Assembly (NCBI RefSeq): GCF_032248455.1 | Contig: NZ_JAVTTP010000001.1 | Location: 1,858,501-1,922,500, forward strand | From: Pricia mediterranea | GTDB lineage: Bacteria > Bacteroidota > Bacteroidia > Flavobacteriales > Flavobacteriaceae | DNA: 64,000 nt | Direction of reading: 5' to 3' | Shown: positions 17,886 through 26,086 of the stretch, piece after piece | Numbering within the stretch: the stretch's first letter is position 1 | How the letters are laid out: each line of letters opens with the position of its first letter | Notes under the pieces: generated by a model | What the model saw: the letters and a program-made list of their open reading frames with translations, nothing else | Databases searched by the model: none | Told to the model about the DNA's origin: nothing | Position numbers and translations under genes: made by a program

Positions 17886-19595
17886 ATGTGCGATACCCAC
17901 GATACCAGCCCCTATAAAGGCCTTGAACACGCAGACCACGACCTGGAACACAAAACCTGGAACCGACGATCCTTCTTGCAGGCCTTGGGCATTGCAGGCT
18001 CCGGTTCGATGATGCTCGGCAGTAACTTTTTAACTGCATCCGCCCCATCTCCCTTGACCTCGGCCATTGCCGATTCCGAAACGGATAACATCCTCATATT
18101 GATTCGGCTGTCCGGTGGCAACGACGGTCTGAGCACGGTCATCCCCATAGAACAGTACGACGATTATGCCAATGCGCGTCCCAATATCTATATCCCGGAA
18201 AGCAAGGTGTTGAAGCTAACCGATGAATTTGGGGTACCTTCCTATATGAAAGCGCTGGAGCCCCGATGGGCCGAAGGTCAGTTCAAGGCAGTGCACGGGG
18301 TCGGGTACGAAGGTCAAAGCATGTCGCATTTTACCGGGTCGGATGTGTTCGCCAATACCGATTTGACCTCGACGGGGTTCAGCGGCCTAAACACGGGATG
18401 GATGGGCAGGCATTTCGAGCAGTCTTATCCGGATTACCTGATCAACCCACCTGCATCCCCGGCGGCCATACAGATCGGTCAGTTCGGGAGCCTTGTCTTT
18501 CAGGGCGAGGAAACGAATTACGCTTTCGTGACCTCGAACGTCGAACAACTCGAGGAAATCGCGGAATCGGGCGTGGTTTACGGTCTGGAAGAAAGCCTGT
18601 TCGGCGATTGCATGTACGGTGACCAGTTGAAATTTTTAAGGGGGGTTGCCAATACCACCTACGAATATTCGGGGGTCATCCACGAAGCTTGGGCGCGTGG
18701 CCAGAACCAGGTCGAGTATCAGAATAATAACTTTGCCCGTCAATTGGCCCTATTGGCCCGGTTAATCAAAGGCAATCTCGGCACAAAAGTTTATATGATC
18801 TCGATGAGCGGCTTTGACACCCACGGCAACCAGCCCTTGATCCACGAGCGGCTGATGAGCAACCTGTCCATCGCCATCGACAATTTTTATGAAGACCTGG
18901 GCTATACCGAGCAAGATGGAAACGTCTTGAGCATGACCTTTTCGGAGTTCGGCCGACGTATCTTCGAAAACGGATCTAACGGTACCGACCACGGGAAGGC
19001 GGCCCCTACCCTCTTCTTCGGAAAAGGCTTGGAAGGCAGTGCCTTTGTGGGGGAGCATCCTATCTTGAACAACCCTGACGGGCGGGGCAACCTCGAATAT
19101 ACGATGGATTTTAGGGATCTCTACGCCACCGTGCTGGCGGAATGGCTCTGCGTGCCCATCCCACTGGTAGAACAGCATTTGCTCGACCACCCCTACGCTC
19201 CGGTAGATTTAGGGTTCAATTGCAGCGGCACCGCATTTCCGGATATCGCTTACAGTGATGAAGCCCCCACTTTTCCGGATCAGACCAATGCCGAAGCCGC
19301 GGAACCCGTGATACCGAATGCCGACCAGATGAACGACATCGTGCACAAGCCATTCTACCCTACTGCGCAGACCCCCCATATTTATTTGGAGATGCCGGTT
19401 ACCGCCCACGTCGATATCGAACTGTTCAATATTTTGGGACAAAGCGTGGGCCGGGTCAAAAACGCCATTATGAGTGAAGGCCCCAACGAAATTAACATTA
19501 GGGAAAGCATGCCCGGTCATCTGGCAACGGGAAAATATTTCTATCGGGTTCGGGTACAAAATCACAGTATGAGCAAGTCGGTAATGATGGCTTGA
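17886..19595 (+). CDS. DUF1501 domain-containing protein with Tat signal and type IX secretion C-terminal domain
   Basis: A 569-residue protein related to the sulfatase/alkaline-phosphatase superfamily. A twin-arginine motif sits at residues 27-28 (WNRRSFLQALGIAGSGSMML), so export of the folded protein by Tat is predicted. The DUF1501 core shows LIRLSGGNDGLSTVIP, MISMSGFDTHGNQP and TFSEFGRRIFENGSNGTDHG. Residues about 500-569 look like a T9SS type A sorting domain (DIELFNILGQSVGRVKNAI; GKYFYRVRVQNHSMSKSVMM), which would carry it across the outer membrane to the surface. It is coupled to the DUF1800 gene. A CCGTAAAA/TTTTACGG hairpin (19597-19620) follows but lacks a T tract. Confidence 0.92.
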   Translation: MCDTHDTSPYKGLEHADHDLEHKTWNRRSFLQALGIAGSGSMMLGSNFLTASAPSPLTSAIADSETDNILILIRLSGGNDGLSTVIPIEQYDDYANARPNIYIPESKVLKLTDEFGVPSYMKALEPRWAEGQFKAVHGVGYEGQSMSHFTGSDVFANTDLTSTGFSGLNTGWMGRHFEQSYPDYLINPPASPAAIQIGQFGSLVFQGEETNYAFVTSNVEQLEEIAESGVVYGLEESLFGDCMYGDQLKFLRGVANTTYEYSGVIHEAWARGQNQVEYQNNNFARQLALLARLIKGNLGTKVYMISMSGFDTHGNQPLIHERLMSNLSIAIDNFYEDLGYTEQDGNVLSMTFSEFGRRIFENGSNGTDHGKAAPTLFFGKGLEGSAFVGEHPILNNPDGRGNLEYTMDFRDLYATVLAEWLCVPIPLVEQHLLDHPYAPVDLGFNCSGTAFPDIAYSDEAPTFPDQTNAEAAEPVIPNADQMNDIVHKPFYPTAQTPHIYLEMPVTAHVDIELFNILGQSVGRVKNAIMSEGPNEINIRESMPGHLATGKYFYRVRVQNHSMSKSVMMA

Positions 19596-19635
19596 CCCGT
19601 AAAAAACCGTAATTTTACGGCCAAAATCGAATTTG

Positions 19636-21849
19636 ATGGCCGAGAATACGAAAATACCTTCCCGCTACACGATTACCGCGGCATTACCCTACACCAACGG
19701 ACCCATTCATATCGGGCATTTGGCCGGCGTTTATGTACCCGCCGATATTTATGCCCGCTACCTTAGACTGACCGGCAAGGACGTGCTCTTTGTGGGCGGC
19801 AGCGACGAGCACGGGGTCGCCATCTCGATGAAGGCAAAGACAGAAGGCGTTACCCCCCAACAAATCATAGACAAATATCATAACCTCATCAAAGATTCTT
19901 TTGAGGATTTCGGGATTACCTTCGACAACTATTCCCGTACCTCCGCCGAGGTACACCACAAGACGGCTTCCGATTTTTTCAAAAAATTATACGGACAGGA
20001 TGATTTTATAGAGGAGACCACGGCCCAACTCTACGACGGACAGGCCCAGCAATTTTTGGCCGACCGCTTTGTGACGGGCACCTGCCCCAAATGCGGGTAC
20101 GGTGAAGCTTATGGGGACCAGTGCGAAAATTGCGGTTCTTCGTTGAACGCCAACGACCTTATCGACCCGAAATCAACGCTCACCGGAAGCGTACCGACCA
20201 CCAAGGAGACCCGACATTGGTTCCTCCCCCTGGATCGGTATGAAGATTTTTTAAGGAAATACATTCTCGAAGACCATAAACACGACTGGAAACCCAACGT
20301 GTACGGCCAATGCAAAAGTTGGATCGACGGCGGACTCGAGCCACGCGCCGTGACCCGGGACCTCGACTGGGGCATTCCCGTACCCGTCGAAGGCGCCGAG
20401 GGAAAAGTGCTCTATGTCTGGTTCGACGCCCCTATCGGATATATTTCTAGTACCAAGGAATGGGCCGAACGAGAAGGCCGGGACTGGGAACCGTATTGGA
20501 AGGATGAAAACACGAAGCTGGTCCATTTTATCGGAAAGGACAATATTGTCTTCCACTGTGTCATTTTCCCGTCGATCTTAAAAGCCCATGGAGATTTTAT
20601 CTTGGCGGACAACGTACCCGCCAACGAATTTTTGAACCTAGAAGGCCATAAACTCTCCACCTCCAAAAATTGGGCGGTCTGGCTGCACGAGTATCTAGAA
20701 GAATTCCCCGACATGCAGGATGTGCTTCGCTACACCCTCACCGCCAACGCCCCCGAAACCAAGGACAACGATTTCACCTGGAAGGATTTTCAGGCCCACA
20801 ACAACAATGAACTGGTCGCCATCTTCGGGAATTTCATTAACCGGGTGGTCGTGTTGACACATAAATATTACGACGGCATGGTGCCGGAACCTTCGGATTT
20901 TTCGGAGATCGATACCCAAACTTTGGAGGCCCTTCGAAAGTTTCCCGAAACCATTTCCAGCTCCCTCGAACGCTACCGCTTTCGGGAGGCGAGCCAAGAA
21001 TTGATGAACCTGGCCCGACTTGGCAATAAATATTTGGCCGACGAGGAGCCTTGGAAGGTAGTGAAGGAAGATGAAGGGCGCGTAAAGACCATCATGTTCG
21101 TAGCCTTACAGATCGCAACGGGGTTGGCCGTTTTAAGCGAACCGTTCCTGCCCTTTACCTCCGCGAAATTAAGATCTATGTTGAACCTCAAATCCGGCAC
21201 CTCGACCCCGCTTGAAACGGGCGATGACAAGCTTGTCAGGTCGAGCGCAGTCGAGACCTCGGCCCCGCAAGGCACTGGCTCCGTCGAGAATGTCAGGTCG
21301 AGCGCAGTCGAGACCTCATGGCAACTCGTCGCCCAAAGCAATCCCCTGCTCCCCGCAGGCCACCAGATCAATAAAGCCGAGCTGCTCTTCCGAAAAATCG
21401 AGGACGAAGAAATCGAAGCACAGCTCGACAAGCTGAAGGCGACCAAAAAATCGAATCAAATCGCATCCGAAGACCACGCAGATTACTCCGAAGAAAATAA
21501 AAACCTAATGCCACAAAAAGAAACCATCAGCTTCGAAGATTTCACCAAACTCGACATACGCGTAGGCACCATTCTCGAGGCCGAACGCATGCCCAAGACC
21601 GACAAGCTCATGATCTTGAAGGTGGATACGGGCCTCGATACCCGTACCATCGTTTCAGGCATCGCAAAAAGTTTTACTGCCGAGGAAATTATCGGCAATC
21701 AGGTGACCGTCTTGGTGAACCTGGCCCCACGAAAATTGCGCGGCGCTGAAAGCGAAGGCATGATATTGATGACGGAAAACGCGAACGGAAAACTGGTTTT
21801 TATGAATCCGGATGAAGATGGGGTCGAAAATGGGGAAACTATAAATTGA
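19636..21849 (+). CDS. metG: Methionyl-tRNA synthetase
   Basis: A 737-residue enzyme charging tRNA-Met. Catalytic motifs are visible: [14 protein letters not shown] (HIGH, about residues 16-29), a zinc knuckle with CPKCGY and CENCGSS around residues 154-174, and the KMSKS equivalent KLSTSKN near residue 339. The C-terminal EMAP/Trbp111-like tRNA-binding domain starts near [17 protein letters not shown] (about 635). I take the ATG at 19636 over an in-frame TTG at 19633. Unusually, the linker between the anticodon-binding and C-terminal domains (residues about 520-575) contains two in-frame copies of a 27-bp genomic repeat, encoding VRSSAVETS twice at residues 534 and 553. Confidence 0.97.
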   Translation: MAENTKIPSRYTITAALPYTNGPIHIGHLAGVYVPADIYARYLRLTGKDVLFVGGSDEHGVAISMKAKTEGVTPQQIIDKYHNLIKDSFEDFGITFDNYSRTSAEVHHKTASDFFKKLYGQDDFIEETTAQLYDGQAQQFLADRFVTGTCPKCGYGEAYGDQCENCGSSLNANDLIDPKSTLTGSVPTTKETRHWFLPLDRYEDFLRKYILEDHKHDWKPNVYGQCKSWIDGGLEPRAVTRDLDWGIPVPVEGAEGKVLYVWFDAPIGYISSTKEWAEREGRDWEPYWKDENTKLVHFIGKDNIVFHCVIFPSILKAHGDFILADNVPANEFLNLEGHKLSTSKNWAVWLHEYLEEFPDMQDVLRYTLTANAPETKDNDFTWKDFQAHNNNELVAIFGNFINRVVVLTHKYYDGMVPEPSDFSEIDTQTLEALRKFPETISSSLERYRFREASQELMNLARLGNKYLADEEPWKVVKEDEGRVKTIMFVALQIATGLAVLSEPFLPFTSAKLRSMLNLKSGTSTPLETGDDKLVRSSAVETSAPQGTGSVENVRSSAVETSWQLVAQSNPLLPAGHQINKAELLFRKIEDEEIEAQLDKLKATKKSNQIASEDHADYSEENKNLMPQKETISFEDFTKLDIRVGTILEAERMPKTDKLMILKVDTGLDTRTIVSGIAKSFTAEEIIGNQVTVLVNLAPRKLRGAESEGMILMTENANGKLVFMNPDEDGVENGETIN
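21234..21317. repeat. Two copies of a palindromic interspersed repeat inside metG
   Basis: Two identical 27-bp units occupy 21234-21260 and 21291-21317 (start-to-start 57 bp, exactly 19 codons). Each contains TCGAGCGCAGTCGA flanked by AGG and GACCT, so AGGTC pairs with GACCT to form a small hairpin. I recognise the TGTCAG-TCGAGCGCAGTCGAGA pattern as an interspersed, normally intergenic REP-like element of Flavobacteriaceae. Here it is translated as part of metG. Confidence 0.8.
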
Positions 21850-21854
21850 ATTTT

Positions 21855-23981
21855 ATGAATCTCCTATCCTACCTCGCAAAAAACACCCAACTCCCCGAAA
21901 AAAGTATTAAAAGCACGGTCGAACTCCTCGATCAGGATTGTACCGTGCCCTTTATCTCGCGTTATAGAAAGGAGCAAACAGGCAATCTCGACGAGGTACA
22001 AATCGGGACCATCGTCAGGTTGAAGTCCGAATTCGAAACCCTCGAAAAACGGAAAGCGACCGTACTGAAGGCCATCGAGGAACAAGGCGCCTTAACGGAC
22101 CAGTTACGCCAAAAAATCGAAGCTTCGAAAGATGCCAACAGCCTTGAGGACCTTTACCTTCCCTTTAAGAAAAAGCGCAAGACCAAGGCGGAAACTGCCC
22201 GGAAAAAAGGATTGGAACCTTTGGCCAAAATCATCATGGCCCAGAACCATACCGACATCGACAAGGCGGCATCCCAATATGTGAACACGCAGGTCGAAAG
22301 CGTGGAGGAAGCCTTGGAGGGGGCGCGACATATCATCTCGGAATGGATGAACGAGCGTATCTCGATCCGGAACCAGATTCGAAAACAGCTGGAACGTTCG
22401 GCCATGTTGACGACCAAAGCCGTTTCATCGAAAACAAAAGAGGAAAAAGCACAAAAGTATCGGGATTATTTCGATTGGAGCGAGGCCTTAAAACACTGTC
22501 CGTCCCATCGATTATTGGCCATACTCCGAGCGGAAAATGAGGGTTTTCTCCGAGTTAAGATCGAAATCGATGACGACTATATCCTATCCAAAATAGCGGA
22601 TCGTACTATCAAGTCGAACAATTCGTGTACGCCGCACGTACGCCTAGCGTTGGAAGACGCCTACAAGCGGTTGCTCTATCCTTCCCTATCCAACGAAATA
22701 TTGAAATCGGCCAAAGAAAAGGCAGATGACGAGGCCATCAAGGTATTCTCCAAAAACCTGGAGCAACTGCTATTAGGAGCCCCCTTGGGCGAAAAGCGCA
22801 TTCTAGCCATCGATCCGGGCTTCCGAACCGGTTGCAAGGTGGTATGCATAAGTGCCCAAGGTGAGTTGGAGCATAACGAGACCATTTATCCGCATGCGCC
22901 CCAAAACAAAAGTACGGAGGCCATCAAAAAAATCAGTTCGCTTTGCGATGCCTACAAGATCGAGGCCATCGCCATCGGCAACGGCACCGCATCCAGGGAA
23001 ACCGAACGTTTGATAAAGCGGGTGCACTTTAAAAATCCGGTCGAGGTCTACGTCGTGAGTGAGGCGGGTGCGTCGATCTATTCCGCCTCCAAGATTGCCC
23101 GGGAAGAATTCCCCAATTACGACGTCACGGTGCGAGGCGCCGTATCCATCGGGCGCCGCCTGGCGGACCCCTTGGCGGAATTGGTGAAAATCGATGCTAA
23201 ATCCATCGGGGTGGGACAGTATCAGCACGATGTGGACCAGGGCAAGTTGCAGACCTCGCTGGACACTGTGGTCGAGAGCTGCGTCAACTCCGTCGGGGTC
23301 AATGTCAACACCGCTAGTGTTCCGTTGCTGAGCTATGTGTCGGGTATCGGTCCCAAATTAGCGGAGAACGTAGTGGCGCATAGAACAGAAAATGGCGCTT
23401 TTGCGGATAGGGGCGGCATTAAAGACGTTCCGAGACTGGGCGGAAAGGCCTTTGAACAGGCAGCAGGATTTCTTCGTGTCAAAGAGGGAAAAAATCCCTT
23501 GGACGATTCGGCGGTACATCCCGAAAGCTATGATATCGTACAGCGAATGGCGGAGGATGCAGGCATACCCGTTCCCGAACTCATCGGAAATAAAAAACAG
23601 CTGCGACAAATCGATCTGGAGCACTACCGCACAGAAAAGGTCGGCCTTCCTACCCTTCGTGATATCATCGAGGAACTCGAGAAACCCGGACTCGACCGGC
23701 GGGCAACCGCCAAGGTCTTCACTTTCGACCAGAACATTCGAAGTATCTCCGACCTTCGAGAGGGCCAAACGCTGCCCGGTATCGTCAACAATATCACCAA
23801 TTTCGGTTGTTTTGTGGATATCGGCATCAAGGAAAGCGGACTCGTTCATGTTTCCAACCTTTCGGATTCCTTTGTGAAGGATGTCAATGAACACGTACAC
23901 TTGCACCAGCAGATTATGGTAAAGGTTTTATCGGTAGATATTCCGAGAAAAAGGATTCAGTTGGCCTTAGAAAAGAAATGA
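21855..23981 (+). CDS. tex: Tex family RNA-binding transcription accessory protein
   Basis: A 708-residue Tex/YhgF protein starting 5 bp after the metG stop, so probably co-transcribed. Parts in order: an N-terminal helical domain with VPFISRYRKEQTGNLDEVQI near residue 35, a YqgF/RNase H-like domain (RILAIDPGFRTGCKVVCIS about 316), helix-hairpin-helix repeats (LLSYVSGIGPKLAENVVAHR about 495), and a C-terminal S1 RNA-binding domain (LPGIVNNITNFGCFVDIGIK, about 640-705). Family members bind nucleic acids and influence transcription. The chosen ATG (21855) replaces an in-frame TTG at 21846 that overlaps metG. The length is close to the usual 700-780 residues. Confidence 0.95.
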   Translation: MNLLSYLAKNTQLPEKSIKSTVELLDQDCTVPFISRYRKEQTGNLDEVQIGTIVRLKSEFETLEKRKATVLKAIEEQGALTDQLRQKIEASKDANSLEDLYLPFKKKRKTKAETARKKGLEPLAKIIMAQNHTDIDKAASQYVNTQVESVEEALEGARHIISEWMNERISIRNQIRKQLERSAMLTTKAVSSKTKEEKAQKYRDYFDWSEALKHCPSHRLLAILRAENEGFLRVKIEIDDDYILSKIADRTIKSNNSCTPHVRLALEDAYKRLLYPSLSNEILKSAKEKADDEAIKVFSKNLEQLLLGAPLGEKRILAIDPGFRTGCKVVCISAQGELEHNETIYPHAPQNKSTEAIKKISSLCDAYKIEAIAIGNGTASRETERLIKRVHFKNPVEVYVVSEAGASIYSASKIAREEFPNYDVTVRGAVSIGRRLADPLAELVKIDAKSIGVGQYQHDVDQGKLQTSLDTVVESCVNSVGVNVNTASVPLLSYVSGIGPKLAENVVAHRTENGAFADRGGIKDVPRLGGKAFEQAAGFLRVKEGKNPLDDSAVHPESYDIVQRMAEDAGIPVPELIGNKKQLRQIDLEHYRTEKVGLPTLRDIIEELEKPGLDRRATAKVFTFDQNIRSISDLREGQTLPGIVNNITNFGCFVDIGIKESGLVHVSNLSDSFVKDVNEHVHLHQQIMVKVLSVDIPRKRIQLALEKK

Positions 23982-24095
23982 TATTTAATGCCTTGCTTTC
24001 AATATATCCTGATTCCGAACTTGAACGGGCGTCGGGTGACGGGTCACAACAACCTTGTATCGAAGGGACTCCAGTGCTAGTAACGAAAAAGAAAC

Positions 24096-24998
24096 ATGTT
24101 CAAAATTGCCTTCCACCCTATTTATAAACATTCGTTGCCCGAAGGCCATCGCTTTCCAATGCTGAAGTACGAGCTCTTGCCCCAGCAGTTGTTACTGGAA
24201 GGCACCTGTACCCCCGAGAATTTCTTCGAACCTGAAATTCCCAATGACAAACATATCCTCGCGGTGCACGATCCGGAATACTTCTACGACCTGCTGAACC
24301 TCAAGATTCCCCCTAAAGAAGCCCGAAAAATAGGTTTTCCGTTGACCCAAGACCTGGTCCGGCGCGAACGGATCATTGCCGACGGCACCATGAAAGCCAG
24401 TGAATTTGCCCTTGAACACGGTATCGCCATGAACGTCGCCGGAGGTACACACCACGCCTACACCGACCGGGGCGAGGCGTTCTGCATGCTGAACGACCAG
24501 GCCATCGCCGCACGTTATCTGCAATCTAAAAACGCAGTAAAAAAAGTTCTCATCGTGGATCTCGATGTACACCAGGGCAACGGCACGGCGGAAATCTTTC
24601 AGAACGACCCTTCCGTGTTTACCTTTTCGATGCACGGAGGCAATAACTATCCCTTTAAAAAAGAGCAGTCCGACTTGGATGTCCCATTGGATAAAGATAC
24701 CGGCGACGCCGAATATCTATCTATCCTTAAAGACACCCTCCCCAGAATGATCGACACGGAAAAGCCTGATTTTATATTTTACCTCTGCGGAGTCGATGTC
24801 ATTTCCTCCGACAAACTGGGTACGCTCGCCATGACCGTCGAAGGCTGCCGACAGCGGGACCAATTTGTGCTAGAAACCTGCCACAAGCTGAAAATACCGG
24901 TGCAATGCAGTATGGGCGGAGGCTATTCCCCTGAAATAAAAACCATCATCGAGGCCCATGCGAACACTTTTCGAATCGCAAAAGACCTCTACTTTTAA
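24096..24998 (+). CDS. Histone deacetylase family (arginase-fold) amide hydrolase
   Basis: A 300-residue cytoplasmic enzyme of the bacterial HDAC/AcuC/acetylpolyamine amidohydrolase superfamily. The zinc-binding motif IVDLDVHQGNGTAEIF (Asp and His ligands) and the upstream GGTHHAYTDRGEAFCMLND, with the catalytic His pair, are intact. A third Asp ligand lies near CGVDVISSDKLG. It should be catalytically competent in deacetylating a lysine or small amide; the substrate is unknown. It is a single gene with 110 bp upstream of it and no operon partner. Confidence 0.9.
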   Translation: MFKIAFHPIYKHSLPEGHRFPMLKYELLPQQLLLEGTCTPENFFEPEIPNDKHILAVHDPEYFYDLLNLKIPPKEARKIGFPLTQDLVRRERIIADGTMKASEFALEHGIAMNVAGGTHHAYTDRGEAFCMLNDQAIAARYLQSKNAVKKVLIVDLDVHQGNGTAEIFQNDPSVFTFSMHGGNNYPFKKEQSDLDVPLDKDTGDAEYLSILKDTLPRMIDTEKPDFIFYLCGVDVISSDKLGTLAMTVEGCRQRDQFVLETCHKLKIPVQCSMGGGYSPEIKTIIEAHANTFRIAKDLYF

Positions 24999-25110
24999 GA
25001 CGCTGTCAAAATTCCTGTAGCACAAAACGGATGATGTTCGATTTGACTATAAAAACGAAAGGAAAAAGGAATAAGGACAAACCAACCAAATTTTGGAGTT
25101 TTTTGTTCTG

Positions 25111-25118
25111 TAAATTTG
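25111..25118 (+). promoter_or_regulatory. Possible -7 box for the PAP2 phosphatase gene
   Basis: TAAATTTG fits TAnnTTTG exactly, 22 bp before the start codon at 25141. The best upstream TTTTG (25091-25095) is 15 bp away, a little short for the -33 element. The leader would be very short, as is common in this phylum. Confidence 0.4.
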
Positions 25119-25140
25119 ATGGAGCAATTATATTCGTATC

Positions 25141-26004
25141 ATGCTAAAATCCCTATCTATTCTCTTCTTATTGCTTTGTTCGGCATTTACACTGGCACAG
25201 GACAGCCTTTCGAATGACCCTCCGGAGACCAAGTGGAACGCGTTCAAATATGACTTTGCAAACATTTTCAAGGGCATGGGCCATTCCTATACAAGGCCCT
25301 TTCATTGGCAGGGCAAGCAATGGATGCAATTCGGCGGATTCGTCGCCGGTACCGCACTGGTCTATACCGCCGATTATGAAACCTCAAGGTTTATCAGGGC
25401 CAATCGGGAGAGCGTACCGACTTGGTTACGCGATTATGGGGAATTTTACGGCAGTCCGCAATACCAAATGATAGCCGCTGCCGGGGTATATTCGATCGGT
25501 CTATTCACTGAAAATGAAAAATTGAGACGTACAGGGGTATTGTTAGTATCTTCCACCGCTTCTACGGGACTTTTGCAGCAAGTGCTCAAAACTGTGGTAG
25601 GGCGAGCAAGACCTGAATCTAACTTGGGAAAGGACACTTTCGACCCCTTTAATTCGAACCGGCGGTTTCATTCGTTTCCGTCCGGACACGCGGTTACGGC
25701 TTTTACCGCCGCCTATGCGGTAGGCAAACAGTTCAAGAGTCCGTGGGTAAAAGCGGGCATCTACACCGCAGGGGCTATTCCCGGAATATCCCGCCTTTGG
25801 GACGGCCAGCACTGGCTTAGCGATTTCGTAGTCTCTATCGTTATAAGCGTTGCCACGGTGGAATCGATCGACCGTTTCCTTGACCGTAAATATGACAATA
25901 AATACAATGACGAAGCTGAGCGACAGGCCCACCTCAAGGATAAAAAAACGAGTTGGGACCTGAACATCGGGGCGGGGACCATTGGGCTAGCCTTGCGGTT
26001 TTAA
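25141..26004 (+). CDS. PAP2 family phosphatase
   Basis: A 287-residue membrane or periplasmic protein with a signal peptide (SILFLLLCSAFTLAQ). The three phosphatase motifs are complete: KTVVGRARP (motif 1), FPSGHAVTAF (motif 2) and SRLWDGQHWLSDFV (motif 3, where a typical SR-x5-H-x3-D is met). Family members remove phosphate from lipid phosphates such as undecaprenyl pyrophosphate, phosphatidic acid or lipid A. Several hydrophobic segments occur between residues 60 and 240. It is a single gene upstream of the S9 peptidase in the same direction, with 80 bp between them. Confidence 0.9.
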   Translation: MLKSLSILFLLLCSAFTLAQDSLSNDPPETKWNAFKYDFANIFKGMGHSYTRPFHWQGKQWMQFGGFVAGTALVYTADYETSRFIRANRESVPTWLRDYGEFYGSPQYQMIAAAGVYSIGLFTENEKLRRTGVLLVSSTASTGLLQQVLKTVVGRARPESNLGKDTFDPFNSNRRFHSFPSGHAVTAFTAAYAVGKQFKSPWVKAGIYTAGAIPGISRLWDGQHWLSDFVVSIVISVATVESIDRFLDRKYDNKYNDEAERQAHLKDKKTSWDLNIGAGTIGLALRF

Positions 26005-26086
26005 ATTAAACGTCCATCTCTTGACCAGATCTAAATTTTCACTGTTTTTCCTTACTTTTAGCTGTTAACCACTAATTAGTTCCTCT

